A stretch of 64,000 bases of DNA from Nocardiopsis quinghaiensis. GTDB lineage: Bacteria > Actinomycetota > Actinomycetes > Streptosporangiales > Streptosporangiaceae. This document shows, one piece after another, positions 17,196 to 25,234 of this stretch. Both the position numbers and the translations under genes were made by a program. How positions within the stretch are numbered: the first letter of the stretch is position 1; the number at the start of each line of letters is the position of its first letter. Under the pieces are notes generated by a model. It ran no database searches. It saw only the letters and a list, made by a program, of their open reading frames with translations, and was not told where the DNA came from. The stretch is taken from positions 124,001 through 188,000 of the forward strand of contig NZ_VWVU01000003.1 in the NCBI RefSeq assembly GCF_008638365.1. The letters are read 5' to 3'.

Positions 17196-17969
17196 ATGAC
17201 ACTTCCTCTCGACCCCCTGATCCTGGGATCGGGTCCCGGACTGGTGCTGGCCCACGGCGCGGGCAGCGACGTCCGGGACAGCTTCGGCCCGCTGCCCGAA
17301 CTCCTGGCCGAGTGCCACACCGTGGTCGGCGCCGACTACCCGGGATCGGGCGGGGTCCCGCTGCCCTCCGGGCCGCTCACCCTCGACCTGCTCGCCGACC
17401 GGCTGGTGGCCTCGGCTGACGCGGCGGGCCTGAGCACCTTCGCGGTGTCGGGGTTCTCCATGGGGTCGGCCGTCGCCGTGCGCACGGCCACGCGCCATCC
17501 CGACCGGATCGACGCCCTGGTCCTGTCGGCGGGCTTGGCCGCGGCCAACCCCCGCCTGCGCCTGGTCGCCGACACCTGGGGGGCCCTGGTGCGCGCGGGG
17601 GACTCCGATGCCCTCGCCTCCTACCTGTCCCTGCTGGTCAACAGCCGGGCGTGGCTGGACCAGCGCACTCCAGAGCAGGTGCGCGAGCAGGTCCTCCTCT
17701 TCGGCTGCGGCACACCGCCGGGTACCGAGGCCCACCTGGAGCTGCTCGGCGGACTGGACGTGCGCGGGGAACTCGGCCGCGTCCGCGTGCCGACCCTGGT
17801 GGTCTCACCCACCGACGACCTGCTCCTGACCCCCGCCGACCACCGGCGCCTGGCCGCGGGCATCACCGGCTCCGTCCTGGTACCGATCGACTGCGGGCAC
17901 GCCCTGGCCAGTGAGCGCCCCCGCGAGTGGGCCGAGGCCACCGGGCGTTTCCTCGCCTCCGCGCGCTGA
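17196..17969 (+). CDS. Alpha/beta hydrolase
   Basis: 257 residues from the ATG at 17196 (an in-frame GTG at 17181 lies within the predicted promoter). The nucleophile elbow is GFSMGS, the acid is in VVSPTDDLLL and the histidine in DCGHALASERP. HGAGSD near residue 20 forms the oxyanion region. This is a cytoplasmic esterase or C-C hydrolase of unknown substrate, standing alone between the peptide locus and the pteridine-type operon. Confidence 0.85.
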   Translation: MTLPLDPLILGSGPGLVLAHGAGSDVRDSFGPLPELLAECHTVVGADYPGSGGVPLPSGPLTLDLLADRLVASADAAGLSTFAVSGFSMGSAVAVRTATRHPDRIDALVLSAGLAAANPRLRLVADTWGALVRAGDSDALASYLSLLVNSRAWLDQRTPEQVREQVLLFGCGTPPGTEAHLELLGGLDVRGELGRVRVPTLVVSPTDDLLLTPADHRRLAAGITGSVLVPIDCGHALASERPREWAEATGRFLASAR

Positions 17970-18058
17970 CGCGGAGTCGGTGCCCGCCCACCACTCCCTC
18001 CAAGGAGGCGACCGCGCGGAGCGGGGCCGGGACCGGTCGGCCCCGGCCCCGGCGGGCC

Positions 18059-18078
18059 TCCGCGCTGCGCAGCGCGGA
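18059..18078. terminator. 20-base perfect palindrome, likely terminator
   Basis: TCCGCGCTGCGCAGCGCGGA folds to an 8-bp stem with a 4-base loop, 90 bases after the hydrolase stop. A second hairpin follows at 18088-18110 (CCCCGCGC with GCGCGGGG). Confidence 0.5.
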
Positions 18079-18389
18079 CATCACCCTCCCCGCGCCGATC
18101 GCGCGCGGGGGTTCGGGAGTACCCGTTCCCGGCCAGTCTCGGGGCAGGAGGATGTCTGGCATGGTCGCAGAACCCTTTCCGTGGTCCGCTTCGGATGGTT
18201 TCGCCCGGGCCGATCCCAGGAAGGGGCCCGCACGGTGAGCCACTGTGCGAGCGGGTAGCCCCCTGCCCGAAAGAGTGGCGCGGTGGTCCACGGTGACTGT
18301 GCGTTCGCGGCCGGCTGTTTCGTTCCGGGTGGGCTTCCCGGGTTGGCGCGTGACGGCGGGTGAGACGTGCCGGCCCCGTCCGCCTTATG

Positions 18390-18620
18390 CATGCCGGGGA
18401 GTTGGAGACCTCGGTGCTCCTGCACACCCGTCCGCGTCTGGTCCGGTCCGGGTACGAGCACGTCGATCACACCACGGGCAGGCGTGATCATGTGCTCACT
18501 GTGGGGTTGGCTGCCTACACCGTCTCGGGGGTGGTCGGTCGCCCCTCACCGGCCACGGCCGCCAAGGGGCGAGCCTTGCTCGCCGCCCTCGCCGAGTCCT
18601 TCGCGGGGTACCTGGCGGCG
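18390..18620 (+). pseudogene. C-terminal fragment of a creatininase-family amidohydrolase
   Basis: About 75 residues in one plus frame read HAGELETSVLLHTRPRLV, then DHTTGRRDHVLTVGLAAY, SGVVGRPSPATAAKGRALL and AALAESFAGYLAAL. This is the metal-binding C-terminal part of creatininase-family enzymes (HAGxxETS). The N-terminal two thirds, including the EQHG and GNGHGGN motifs, are absent: a TGA at 18351 closes the frame and the upstream sequence shows nothing similar. The 3' end runs into the antisense of the flippase gene. Archaeal ArfB, a deformylase of the formylated pyrimidine made from GTP, belongs to this family, so the fragment fits the neighbouring operon. Confidence 0.7.
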
Positions 18621-19538
18621 CTGGACGAGCCGCACCAGCAGGACCACCGCGCCGGGAAGGGCGGCGACCAGGGCCAGGAGCCCGTAGACCACTGACACCG
18701 TCAGCCCCTCCCGTGAGCCCAGTCCCGCCGCACCGAACGCCAGGGCGGTGACCGCCTCGCGCGGCCCCCAGCCGCCGACGTTCACCGGCAGGCTCATGGC
18801 CAGCAGGGCCAGGACCAGCAGCGGTACCAGTTGGAGCACGGGCGCGGTGACCCCCGCCAGACGGGAGGCGACCAGGAACAGCGACACGTACCCTGCCAGC
18901 GCGGCCACCGACAGCACCACCACCCGGGGCCCGCGCGCGAACAGCCCCGCACGGGCGTCGTCCTTTGCCGCGCGCAGGGCGCGCCACCACCGGGGCCGGC
19001 GCGCGCGGCCCACCCGCAGGCCGACCGCGAGCACCAGGACGACCGCGGCGAGCACCCCGGCCGTCGCCCCGAGCGCGCGCAGCCCGGGGCCGAGCAGGGC
19101 GGCGGGCAGGACGAACAGCAGCGCCGCGCCGGTGGCCGCCAGCACCGCCTGTCCGGCCATCCGCTCCAGCACCACCGCGCGCACACCGCGGCCCATGTCA
19201 CCGGAGTAGCGGCCGTGGCTGAGAGCGCGGTGCACGTCGCCGAGCACCCCGGCGGGAAGCACCGCGTTGAGGAACACGGCCAGGTAGTAGTCGGCGACCG
19301 CGTGCCGCAACGGCAGCCGCAGCCCCACCCCGCGCGCCACCGTCCGCCAGCGGGCGGCGGACAGCGTCGTGGTCACCGCACCGATGCCCAGCGCGGCCAG
19401 GACCCCGCCGGCGTCGACCGCTCCCATGGCGTCGGTGAAGGCCTCGACGGGGTACCACCACACGACCGCGGCCAGGACGGCGAACCCGGCCAGCGCCCGT
19501 GCCCACACCGGCCACCCGTGGGGTGTGGCGCCCGTCAT
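18546..19538 (-). CDS. Flippase-like integral membrane protein (LPG synthetase TM family)
   Basis: 330 residues from the ATG at 19536-19538, which overlaps the methyltransferase stop by 4 bases. About eight hydrophobic segments resemble the lysylphosphatidylglycerol synthetase TM-region (UPF0104) family, including ARWRTVARGVGLRLPLRHAV, FLNAVLPAGVLGDVHRAL and LPVNVGGWGPREAV. Members move lipid-linked substrates across the membrane or are of unknown role. It is the last gene of the pteridine-type operon, suggesting that the product is membrane-bound or exported. Its 3' end overlaps the creatininase fragment on the other strand. Confidence 0.8.
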   Translation of the reverse strand: MTGATPHGWPVWARALAGFAVLAAVVWWYPVEAFTDAMGAVDAGGVLAALGIGAVTTTLSAARWRTVARGVGLRLPLRHAVADYYLAVFLNAVLPAGVLGDVHRALSHGRYSGDMGRGVRAVVLERMAGQAVLAATGAALLFVLPAALLGPGLRALGATAGVLAAVVLVLAVGLRVGRARRPRWWRALRAAKDDARAGLFARGPRVVVLSVAALAGYVSLFLVASRLAGVTAPVLQLVPLLVLALLAMSLPVNVGGWGPREAVTALAFGAAGLGSREGLTVSVVYGLLALVAALPGAVVLLVRLVQRRQVPREGLGEGGEQGSPLGGRGR

Positions 19539-20347
19539 GGCCGACGGACCTCCCCGGCCCCGGCGGACTCCGGCGGCCGGGACAGCGCCAGCAGGTCCGT
19601 GTGGTGGACCACGACCTCCAGTCTCCCCCGGGAACACTCCTCCAGGCGGCGTGCCAGATACTCCGCGCCGGGCAGCGACGGGTCCTGCTCCACGGCCGCG
19701 CCCACCCAGCCGCGCAGCCAGGCACGCGTCAACTCCGCCTCACCGGGACCGAGCCGCCACGGGCTCGGGTAGGTACGCACCCCGTAGCCCAGGTGCCCGA
19801 AGGCCGCAGCGGCGACTCCGGCGGCGTCCGGGCCCAGGCGCCCCTCCCGCCGCTGGTGGGCGTTGAAGGCCTCGGAGAAGGCACGGTCGAGCGGATCGGC
19901 GGGGGAGAGGTCCACCCGGCCCGACACCGACAGCGAGAACAGCGCCGGGCATCCCGTCACCGCGACCGCCCCGGCGAGCGTCTCCAGTTCCGCGCGGGTG
20001 AACAGGTCCAGCAGCGCCGAGGCCACCACCAGCGTGACCCCGACCAGGTCGGCGGCCCGCAACGAGGCCAGGTCGAGCCGCCGCGCGACCACCTCGGTGG
20101 CGGGCACCGCGCCCCGGGCCAGGTCCAGCAGTGCCTGGTCGCGGTCGAAGAGCACCCAGCGCTGCGGCCCGGGCAGGCGCGGCGCCAGCCAGCGCCCCAG
20201 CGAGCCCGTCCCGCACCCCAGGTCGGCCACCACCCGCCCGTGTCCGTACAGGAGCGTGGGCGGCTCCGTGGCACGCGCCCCGGCGTCGGCGTTCTCCCGA
20301 AGCGCCAGCCACTCCGGCGCGAACGCCGGAACCCCGGTGGTACTCAA
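19535..20347 (-). CDS. SAM-dependent methyltransferase
   Basis: 270 residues. The SAM-binding motif VVADLGCGTGSLGRWL is followed by the acidic motif WVLFDRDQALLDLARG. The proposed start is the TTG at 20345-20347, which overlaps the glycosyltransferase stop by 4 bases (TTGA); the open frame upstream lies inside that gene and is not protein-like. It is a class I methyltransferase of unknown acceptor in the pteridine-type operon, coupled to genes on both sides. Confidence 0.82.
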   Translation of the reverse strand: MSTTGVPAFAPEWLALRENADAGARATEPPTLLYGHGRVVADLGCGTGSLGRWLAPRLPGPQRWVLFDRDQALLDLARGAVPATEVVARRLDLASLRAADLVGVTLVVASALLDLFTRAELETLAGAVAVTGCPALFSLSVSGRVDLSPADPLDRAFSEAFNAHQRREGRLGPDAAGVAAAAFGHLGYGVRTYPSPWRLGPGEAELTRAWLRGWVGAAVEQDPSLPGAEYLARRLEECSRGRLEVVVHHTDLLALSRPPESAGAGEVRRP

Positions 20348-21417
20348 CGCGGCTCCTCCCGGTCCAGGACGGCGGCCATGTCCCGTGCCGCACGCTCCCA
20401 TCCTGCCAACCCCCCGCGTCGCAGACGGGCGGAACACCGCAGTCGCTCGCGCAGGTCCGCACTGGTCAGCCAGCGGCGCAGCGCTCCGGCCAGTGCGGAG
20501 GCGTCCTCGGGAGGGACGAGCATGCCGGGCCGCTCCCCCCGGGGATCGTGTCCCAGGGCCTCGGGCACACCGCCCACGTCGCCGGCCACCACGGGGACAC
20601 CGCGCGCCAGCGCCTCGGTCACGACCATGCCGTAGGTCTCCCCGCGGGAGGGCAGCACCAGCAGGTCGGCGCGGGCGTAGGCGGCGGACAGCTCCTCCCC
20701 CCGGAGCGCGCCGGGAAAGGACACCCGGCCTCGCGGACCGAGATCGCGGCACAGCGCGCGCAGGCGCTCGGCGTAGGCGGCCGACGAGCCCGTGTCGGCC
20801 GACAGGTCTCCGACCGGGCCGACGCACGCGCACTCCCACTCCAGGGACGTCAACCGGGCCAGCGCGGACAGCAGCAGGTCGTGGCCCTTGCGCGGGGTCA
20901 CCGACGCCACGCACAGCAGCCGCGTGCCGTCTCCGCCGGGGGCGAGCGGTGCCGGGTCCACCCCCGGCTCGACCACGTGTACCCGGTCCGGTCCGTGGCG
21001 GTCGGCCACCCGCCGCGCCGACCACCGGCTGGTGGCCACCACGGCGGCGGCCGCGCGCAGCACCCGTCGCTCCCGGGCGTCCAGGTCGCGTGCGGAGGAG
21101 GGGGACAGGCCGCATTCCTCGGCCAGCGGCAGGTGTACCAGGACCACCAGCCGCAACCGGGACGCGTGGGGGAGCAGGACCTCGGGGACACCGCAGGCGA
21201 CGAGCCCGTCCAGGACCGCCGTCGCACCGTCGGGGACCTCCGCCAGCACGCGCGAGAGCCCGGTGCGGGCGTCGGCGTCCGCCCGGGGCCAGTCCCCGTG
21301 GACGACGACCCGGCGCACCGGCCGCCCCAGTCCGGTGAGCGCCTCGGCCAGACGCCGGTCGTAGGTGTTGCCGCCGCTGGGCACCGAGTCCGGCGGTACG
21401 ACGAGGACGGTGGTCAC
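20344..21417 (-). CDS. GT4-type glycosyltransferase
   Basis: 357 residues with a GT-B fold. The N-terminal domain begins [20 protein letters not shown]. The C-terminal domain has [20 protein letters not shown] and the retaining EX7E motif in [20 protein letters not shown]. It is predicted to be cytoplasmic and to use an NDP-sugar. It overlaps both neighbours by 4 bases. Inference: it glycosylates the operon's pteridine-like or lipid-linked product. Confidence 0.88.
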   Translation of the reverse strand: MTTVLVVPPDSVPSGGNTYDRRLAEALTGLGRPVRRVVVHGDWPRADADARTGLSRVLAEVPDGATAVLDGLVACGVPEVLLPHASRLRLVVLVHLPLAEECGLSPSSARDLDARERRVLRAAAAVVATSRWSARRVADRHGPDRVHVVEPGVDPAPLAPGGDGTRLLCVASVTPRKGHDLLLSALARLTSLEWECACVGPVGDLSADTGSSAAYAERLRALCRDLGPRGRVSFPGALRGEELSAAYARADLLVLPSRGETYGMVVTEALARGVPVVAGDVGGVPEALGHDPRGERPGMLVPPEDASALAGALRRWLTSADLRERLRCSARLRRGGLAGWERAARDMAAVLDREEPR

Positions 21418-21797
21418 AGGTCCCGTTCGTGGCCGGCCCAGGCCACGTGCGACTCGTGCAGGGTCACCGCGATCCCGTCCAGTCCGCGCGCCCGCGCGTC
21501 GAGGCGCTCCACCAGCCGGTCCGCGATCACCCCGGCCAGGAACTCGGTGCTGGTGTTCACCCCGGCGAAGTCCGGCTCCTCGTCCAGGTTGCGGTAGTCG
21601 AGTTCGGCGAGCACGGCCTTCAGCTCCCCTGTGGCCAGGCCGATGTCCACCACGATGTTGTCCTCGTCCAGCTCACGGCGGCGGAAGGTGGCGTCCACGA
21701 CGAACGTGGCCCCGTGCAGCCCCTGGGCGGGGCCGAACACCTCGCCCCGGAAACTGTGGGCGACCATCATGTGGTCGCGGACGGTGACGCTGTACAC
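21414..21797 (-). CDS. PTPS/QueD-like T-fold protein lacking catalytic and zinc residues
   Basis: 127 residues of the 6-pyruvoyltetrahydropterin synthase fold ([20 protein letters not shown] start, LHESHVAWA end). His14 and His28 of the zinc site are kept, but the third ligand is Ala30 (HGA instead of HGH), and the cysteine expected near position 24 is Ala. The glutamate of TLHES and the NTSTEFLA segment, which hold the pterin ring in the family, are present. As I recall, the S. coelicolor homologue SCO6650 likewise lacks zinc and the catalytic triad and does not perform the PTPS reaction. The protein probably binds or acts differently on a pterin-like molecule. Confidence 0.88.
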   Translation of the reverse strand: MYSVTVRDHMMVAHSFRGEVFGPAQGLHGATFVVDATFRRRELDEDNIVVDIGLATGELKAVLAELDYRNLDEEPDFAGVNTSTEFLAGVIADRLVERLDARARGLDGIAVTLHESHVAWAGHERDL

Positions 21798-21833
21798 GAA
21801 CGTGCTCCCTCGGGGGTCGGTGGTCGCGGCTGT

Positions 21834-22814
21834 TCACGGCCGCGGATGGACGATCAGGTGGCACAGTGCGGGCAGGCTGCCCCCGGCCAGGCGCGGCATC
21901 ACCGACGGCAGGTCCTCGAAGGGGCTCTCACCGGTGACGAGCGAGTCGAAGGCGGGGTCGGCGAGCAGCTCCAGAGCCAGGTCGAGCCGGCCGCCGTGGC
22001 CGCGCCGGTCCCTGCGCGCGGGCGCGACCACGCCGACCTGGCTGGAGCGTACGGCCAGACGGCGCGAGTGGAAGTACTCGCCCAGCGGCACGCTGACCCG
22101 CCGGTCGCCGTACCAGCTCAGCTCGACCACCTCGCCCTCGGCCGCGACCAGCTCCAGAGCACGCTCCAGTCCGGCCTGGGTGGCGCTGGTGTGGAAGACC
22201 CGGTCGCGTCCGCTCCCGGCCTCCTCCGGCAGGGCGAACTCCACGCCGAGCCGCTCGGCGACCTCCGCCCGAGCGGGATCCACGTCCACCAACTGCACCC
22301 GTACTCCCGGCACCCCGGCGGCCAGGCGCGCCACGCAGCAGCCCACCATCCCGGCGCCGACCACCGTCAGCCGGTCGCCCAGCAGCGGAGGGGCGTCCCA
22401 CAGCGCGTTCACCGCCGTCTCCACCGTCCCCGCCAGCACCGCACGCCGCGCCGGGACGTCCTCCGGCACGCGCCGCACCGACTCCTCGGGGAGCACGAAC
22501 CGCGTCTGGTGCGGGTAGAGGGCGAACACCGTGCGTCCCGCCAGGCCGGGTGGTCCCTCCTCGACCACCCCGACGCTGAGGTAGCCGTACTTGACCGCGC
22601 CGTCGAAGTCCCCCTCCTGGAAGGGCGCCCGCATGAGCCGGTACTGGCTCGGCGGCACGCCCCCGCCGAAGACCAGGGCCTCGGTGGCCCGGCTCACCCC
22701 CGAGTACAGGGTGCGGACCAGGACCTCCCCGGGCCCGGGGCCGGGCAGCGCGCTCTCGCGGATCTCGCCCTCACCCGGTGACCTCACCCAGAACGCCCGT
22801 GCCGTGCGGCTCAT
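21834..22814 (-). CDS. MDR-family dehydrogenase, BchC-like
   Basis: 326 residues from the ATG at 22812-22814; the open frame continues upstream only as non-coding shadow. Recognisable parts are LYSGVSRATEALVFGG, RAPFQEGDFDGAVKYGYLS and the nucleotide-binding VVGAGMVGCCVARLAAG with acidic LVDVDPARAEV. It resembles zinc-type alcohol dehydrogenases related to bacteriochlorophyllide dehydrogenase BchC, although no photosynthesis genes are present. The start overlaps the upstream phosphatidyltransferase stop by 4 bases. It is likely an NAD(P)-dependent oxidation step in the pteridine-type pathway. Confidence 0.82.
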   Translation of the reverse strand: MSRTARAFWVRSPGEGEIRESALPGPGPGEVLVRTLYSGVSRATEALVFGGGVPPSQYRLMRAPFQEGDFDGAVKYGYLSVGVVEEGPPGLAGRTVFALYPHQTRFVLPEESVRRVPEDVPARRAVLAGTVETAVNALWDAPPLLGDRLTVVGAGMVGCCVARLAAGVPGVRVQLVDVDPARAEVAERLGVEFALPEEAGSGRDRVFHTSATQAGLERALELVAAEGEVVELSWYGDRRVSVPLGEYFHSRRLAVRSSQVGVVAPARRDRRGHGGRLDLALELLADPAFDSLVTGESPFEDLPSVMPRLAGGSLPALCHLIVHPRP

Positions 22815-23539
22815 ACTCCTCCTCGTTCGCTTCCCGTGTCGGCGGCCGGTGCGGCGGGTCCCACCGGTGGTCGGCGCCGCCACAGGCACACGGCGTCGCG
22901 GCCGAAGGACCACACCAGGAGGGCCAGCGCCCCGACCGCCACGGCGACCGCCCCCCAGTGGGGGAGGAGCCGGGAGGAGACCGCCACCAGGGCCACCCCC
23001 TGGACGGCGGCCACCACCTTGCGCATGTGGCTCGGTGGCAGCGGGGCCCGCAGCCACGGAGCCGCACGCCCGGCGAGCACGAACGCGTACCGCATCACGC
23101 CGATCACCGCCACCCACGGCCCCAGCGCGAGCGCCGCGTGCACGCTCAGCACCAGGATCAGGAACGCGTCGGCCTCCATGTCGAACCGCGCCCCGAAGGA
23201 CGACTCGGTCCGGGTTCCCCGAGCCACCGGACCGTCGACCAGGTCCAGCGCCAGCGCCACCGAAGCCAGTGCCACCACCGGCCACACGTGCCCGCCGTCG
23301 GCCACCAGCGCGGTCACCGTGCCGATGAGCACCGACCGCACCAGCGTCACCAGGTCGGCGGGTCCCAGGGCGCTGTGGCCCGCGCGGCGCATCGCCCACG
23401 CCAGTACCGCGGTCCCCGCCACCAGGTAGGTGAGCCCGGCCACCCAGCCGGCCGTTCCCAGGCCCACGGTCACAGCGATGCCCACCAGTGCCGCCGTCTG
23501 CGCGCACGCACCGGCGGCCAGGGCCGACCGCTCATCCAC
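22811..23539 (-). CDS. CDP-alcohol phosphatidyltransferase family protein
   Basis: About 242 residues from the GTG at 23537-23539; an in-frame TTG at 23546-23548, overlapping the cyclohydrolase stop as TTGA, is an alternative. The family motif DGxxARx8GxxxDxxxD is complete: DGPVARGTRTESSFGARF followed by DMEADAF. Six or so membrane segments surround it. The family joins an alcohol to a CDP-activated lipid or polyol. The acceptor alcohol here is unknown. Its place directly after a GTP cyclohydrolase II-like gene suggests that a pteridine-derived or sugar alcohol group becomes a phospholipid headgroup. Confidence 0.85.
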   Translation of the reverse strand: MDERSALAAGACAQTAALVGIAVTVGLGTAGWVAGLTYLVAGTAVLAWAMRRAGHSALGPADLVTLVRSVLIGTVTALVADGGHVWPVVALASVALALDLVDGPVARGTRTESSFGARFDMEADAFLILVLSVHAALALGPWVAVIGVMRYAFVLAGRAAPWLRAPLPPSHMRKVVAAVQGVALVAVSSRLLPHWGAVAVAVGALALLVWSFGRDAVCLWRRRPPVGPAAPAADTGSERGGV

Positions 23540-23544
23540 GGCCC

Positions 23545-24174
23545 TCAACCGCGTGTTCCGTCCAGGTGCGGTAGGTCGTGCCCCAGGCGGTCGCGCTTGG
23601 CGGTCAGGTAGGCCAGGTTCTCCGCGCGGGCGGGCATCAGCAGGGGGACCCGCCCCACGATCTTGATTCCGTGCTCGTCCAGGGCGCGTGCCTTGTCGGG
23701 GTTGTTCGACATCAACCGCACCGACCGCACCCCCAGGTACAGCAGCACCCGCGCCGCCGGGCCGTAGTCGCGTACGTCCACCGGCAGCCCCAGCTCGGTC
23801 GCCGAGTCCACGGTGTCCAGGCCGAGCCGGTCCTGCAGGGCGAGCGTGCGCACCTTGGCGACCAGGCCGATGCCCCGCCCCTCGTGTCCGCGCAGGTAGA
23901 CCAGCACGCCCCGCCCCTCGCGCACGACCGCGTCCAGAGCGGCTCCCAGCTGGTCGCCGCACTCGCAGCGCAGTGCTCCGAAGGCGTCCCCGGTCAGGCA
24001 CTCCGAGTGCACACGGACCAGCACCTCCTCGGAGTCGAGGACCTCGCCGAACACCAGGGCCACGTGTTCCTGGTCGTCCACCGGGTCCCGGAAGGCCACC
24101 GCGCGGAACGTCCCCCGCCGGGTGGCCAGCTCCGACTCCGCAACAGAAGCCGGATCCATGCTCTGTTCGCTCAT
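23545..24174 (-). CDS. GTP cyclohydrolase II-like enzyme with altered switch residue
   Basis: 209 residues from the ATG at 24172-24174, preceded by GAGGGAA. The zinc cysteines C59, C70 and C72 (HSECLTGDAFGALRCECG) and the catalytic segment RGHEGRGIGL are present, with NNPDK near the C-terminus. There is no RibB domain. The residue matching E. coli RibA Tyr105 is Leu111 (KVRTLALQD versus KIRAYALQD). As I recall, a Tyr-to-Met change there makes S. coelicolor SCO6655 release the formylated pyrimidine instead of the deformylated riboflavin precursor. This paralogue therefore probably serves a pathway other than riboflavin. It is the first gene of the operon. Confidence 0.9.
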   Translation of the reverse strand: MSEQSMDPASVAESELATRRGTFRAVAFRDPVDDQEHVALVFGEVLDSEEVLVRVHSECLTGDAFGALRCECGDQLGAALDAVVREGRGVLVYLRGHEGRGIGLVAKVRTLALQDRLGLDTVDSATELGLPVDVRDYGPAARVLLYLGVRSVRLMSNNPDKARALDEHGIKIVGRVPLLMPARAENLAYLTAKRDRLGHDLPHLDGTRG

Positions 24175-24213
24175 ACATTCCCTCGTTCCACCGCGCGACA
24201 GCGGCCACACACG

Positions 24214-24262
24214 CCCGGTGCCCTGCCTCGGGGGGAGCGAAACCAAGGGGCAGGGCACCGGG
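24214..24262. terminator. 14-bp inverted repeat between two operons
   Basis: CCCGGTGCCCTGCC at 24214-24227 pairs perfectly with GGCAGGGCACCGGG at 24249-24262 across a 21-base loop. It lies after the ABC permease stop and 40 bases before the cyclohydrolase start, so it probably ends the ABC operon. A leader structure of the next operon is less likely. Confidence 0.55.
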
Positions 24263-24334
24263 TGTGGGGAGAGAAGCCGCGGGGAGCGCGCGGCCGCGGC
24301 CGCCGGGTGGGAGGGGCCGGGGCCGCCGGAGGAG

Positions 24335-25234
24335 CTACTTGCCGCCGACCCCCATCATTCCCTGCACCAGGGAGCGGCGCGCGAACAGGTACACGAGGAA
24401 GAGCGGCACGGTCGCCAGCACCACCGCGGTCAGCAGGCCGGGCACGTCCACGCGGTACTCGCCCTGGAACTCGTACAGGCCCATGGTGATCACCCGGCTG
24501 TCCATGGACTGGGTGAGGATCAGCGGGAACAGGAACCCGTTCCAGGCCTGGAGCGCGGCGTACACGCCGATGGTGCTCAGGCCGGACCGCGACAGCGGCA
24601 CCACGAGCTGGAGGAAGGTGCGCACCGAACCCGCGCCGTCCAGGGCCATCGCCTCGTACAGATCCTCGGAGATGTCGCGCATCGATCCCACCAGGATCAG
24701 TACGCACACCGGCAGCGCGAACGCCGCCGTGGGCAGCACGATTGCGGTCAGCGTGTCGTACAGACCCAGCTCGATGATGATCAGGTACACCGGGATGATC
24801 ACCGCCTGGGACGGGATCGCCAGCCCCAGCAGGAACATCCGGAACACCCCCGAGGTCCACCGGGTGCGTGAGCGCACCACGGCGAACCCGGTCATGGCGG
24901 CGAGCACCAGCACGATCGCCACCACCGCGACGGTGACGATCGCGGTGTTGAGCACGAACCCCAGGACCCCGTTCTCGACCGCCTTGACGTAGTTCTCCAG
25001 GGTCGGGTCCGAGGGCGGGGTGAGCGGCCCCTCGGCGGTGTAGTTCTCCGTGCGCTGCACCGTGGCCACGAGCAGCGCGTACAGCGGCACCCCCACGATG
25101 GCCAACCACACCAGCGCGCCCAGCCAGCCCAGGACGTTGGGACGCTGGCGGCCCGCCCGCCACCGCAGGGCGGCGGGGCGCCGGCTGCCGGGACGCTGCT
25201 GGGGGGAGGGCCTCTCGGCCGTATGGACGCTCAC
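24335..25234 (-). CDS. Carbohydrate ABC transporter permease (MalG-like)
   Basis: 299 residues from a GTG with GGGAGGGAAT upstream. The start overlaps the stop of the other permease by 4 bases (GTGA). There are six membrane segments after a basic N-terminal tail. The EAA loop reads EAMALDGAGSVRTFLQLVVP. This is the second inner-membrane subunit of a CUT1 sugar importer. No ATPase gene is adjacent, which is usual in actinomycetes, where one shared MsiK-type ATPase serves many importers. Confidence 0.9.
   Translation of the reverse strand: MSVHTAERPSPQQRPGSRRPAALRWRAGRQRPNVLGWLGALVWLAIVGVPLYALLVATVQRTENYTAEGPLTPPSDPTLENYVKAVENGVLGFVLNTAIVTVAVVAIVLVLAAMTGFAVVRSRTRWTSGVFRMFLLGLAIPSQAVIIPVYLIIIELGLYDTLTAIVLPTAAFALPVCVLILVGSMRDISEDLYEAMALDGAGSVRTFLQLVVPLSRSGLSTIGVYAALQAWNGFLFPLILTQSMDSRVITMGLYEFQGEYRVDVPGLLTAVVLATVPLFLVYLFARRSLVQGMMGVGGK

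Noticed and set aside
22811-24208. 465-residue open frame covering both phosphatidyltransferase and cyclohydrolase regions
   Set aside because: Only the last 242 residues are protein-like; the upstream half is a shadow of the cyclohydrolase gene.
24175-24334. Possible FMN riboswitch before the cyclohydrolase
   Set aside because: No conserved RFN core is visible; the inverted repeat is better explained as the terminator of the upstream ABC operon.
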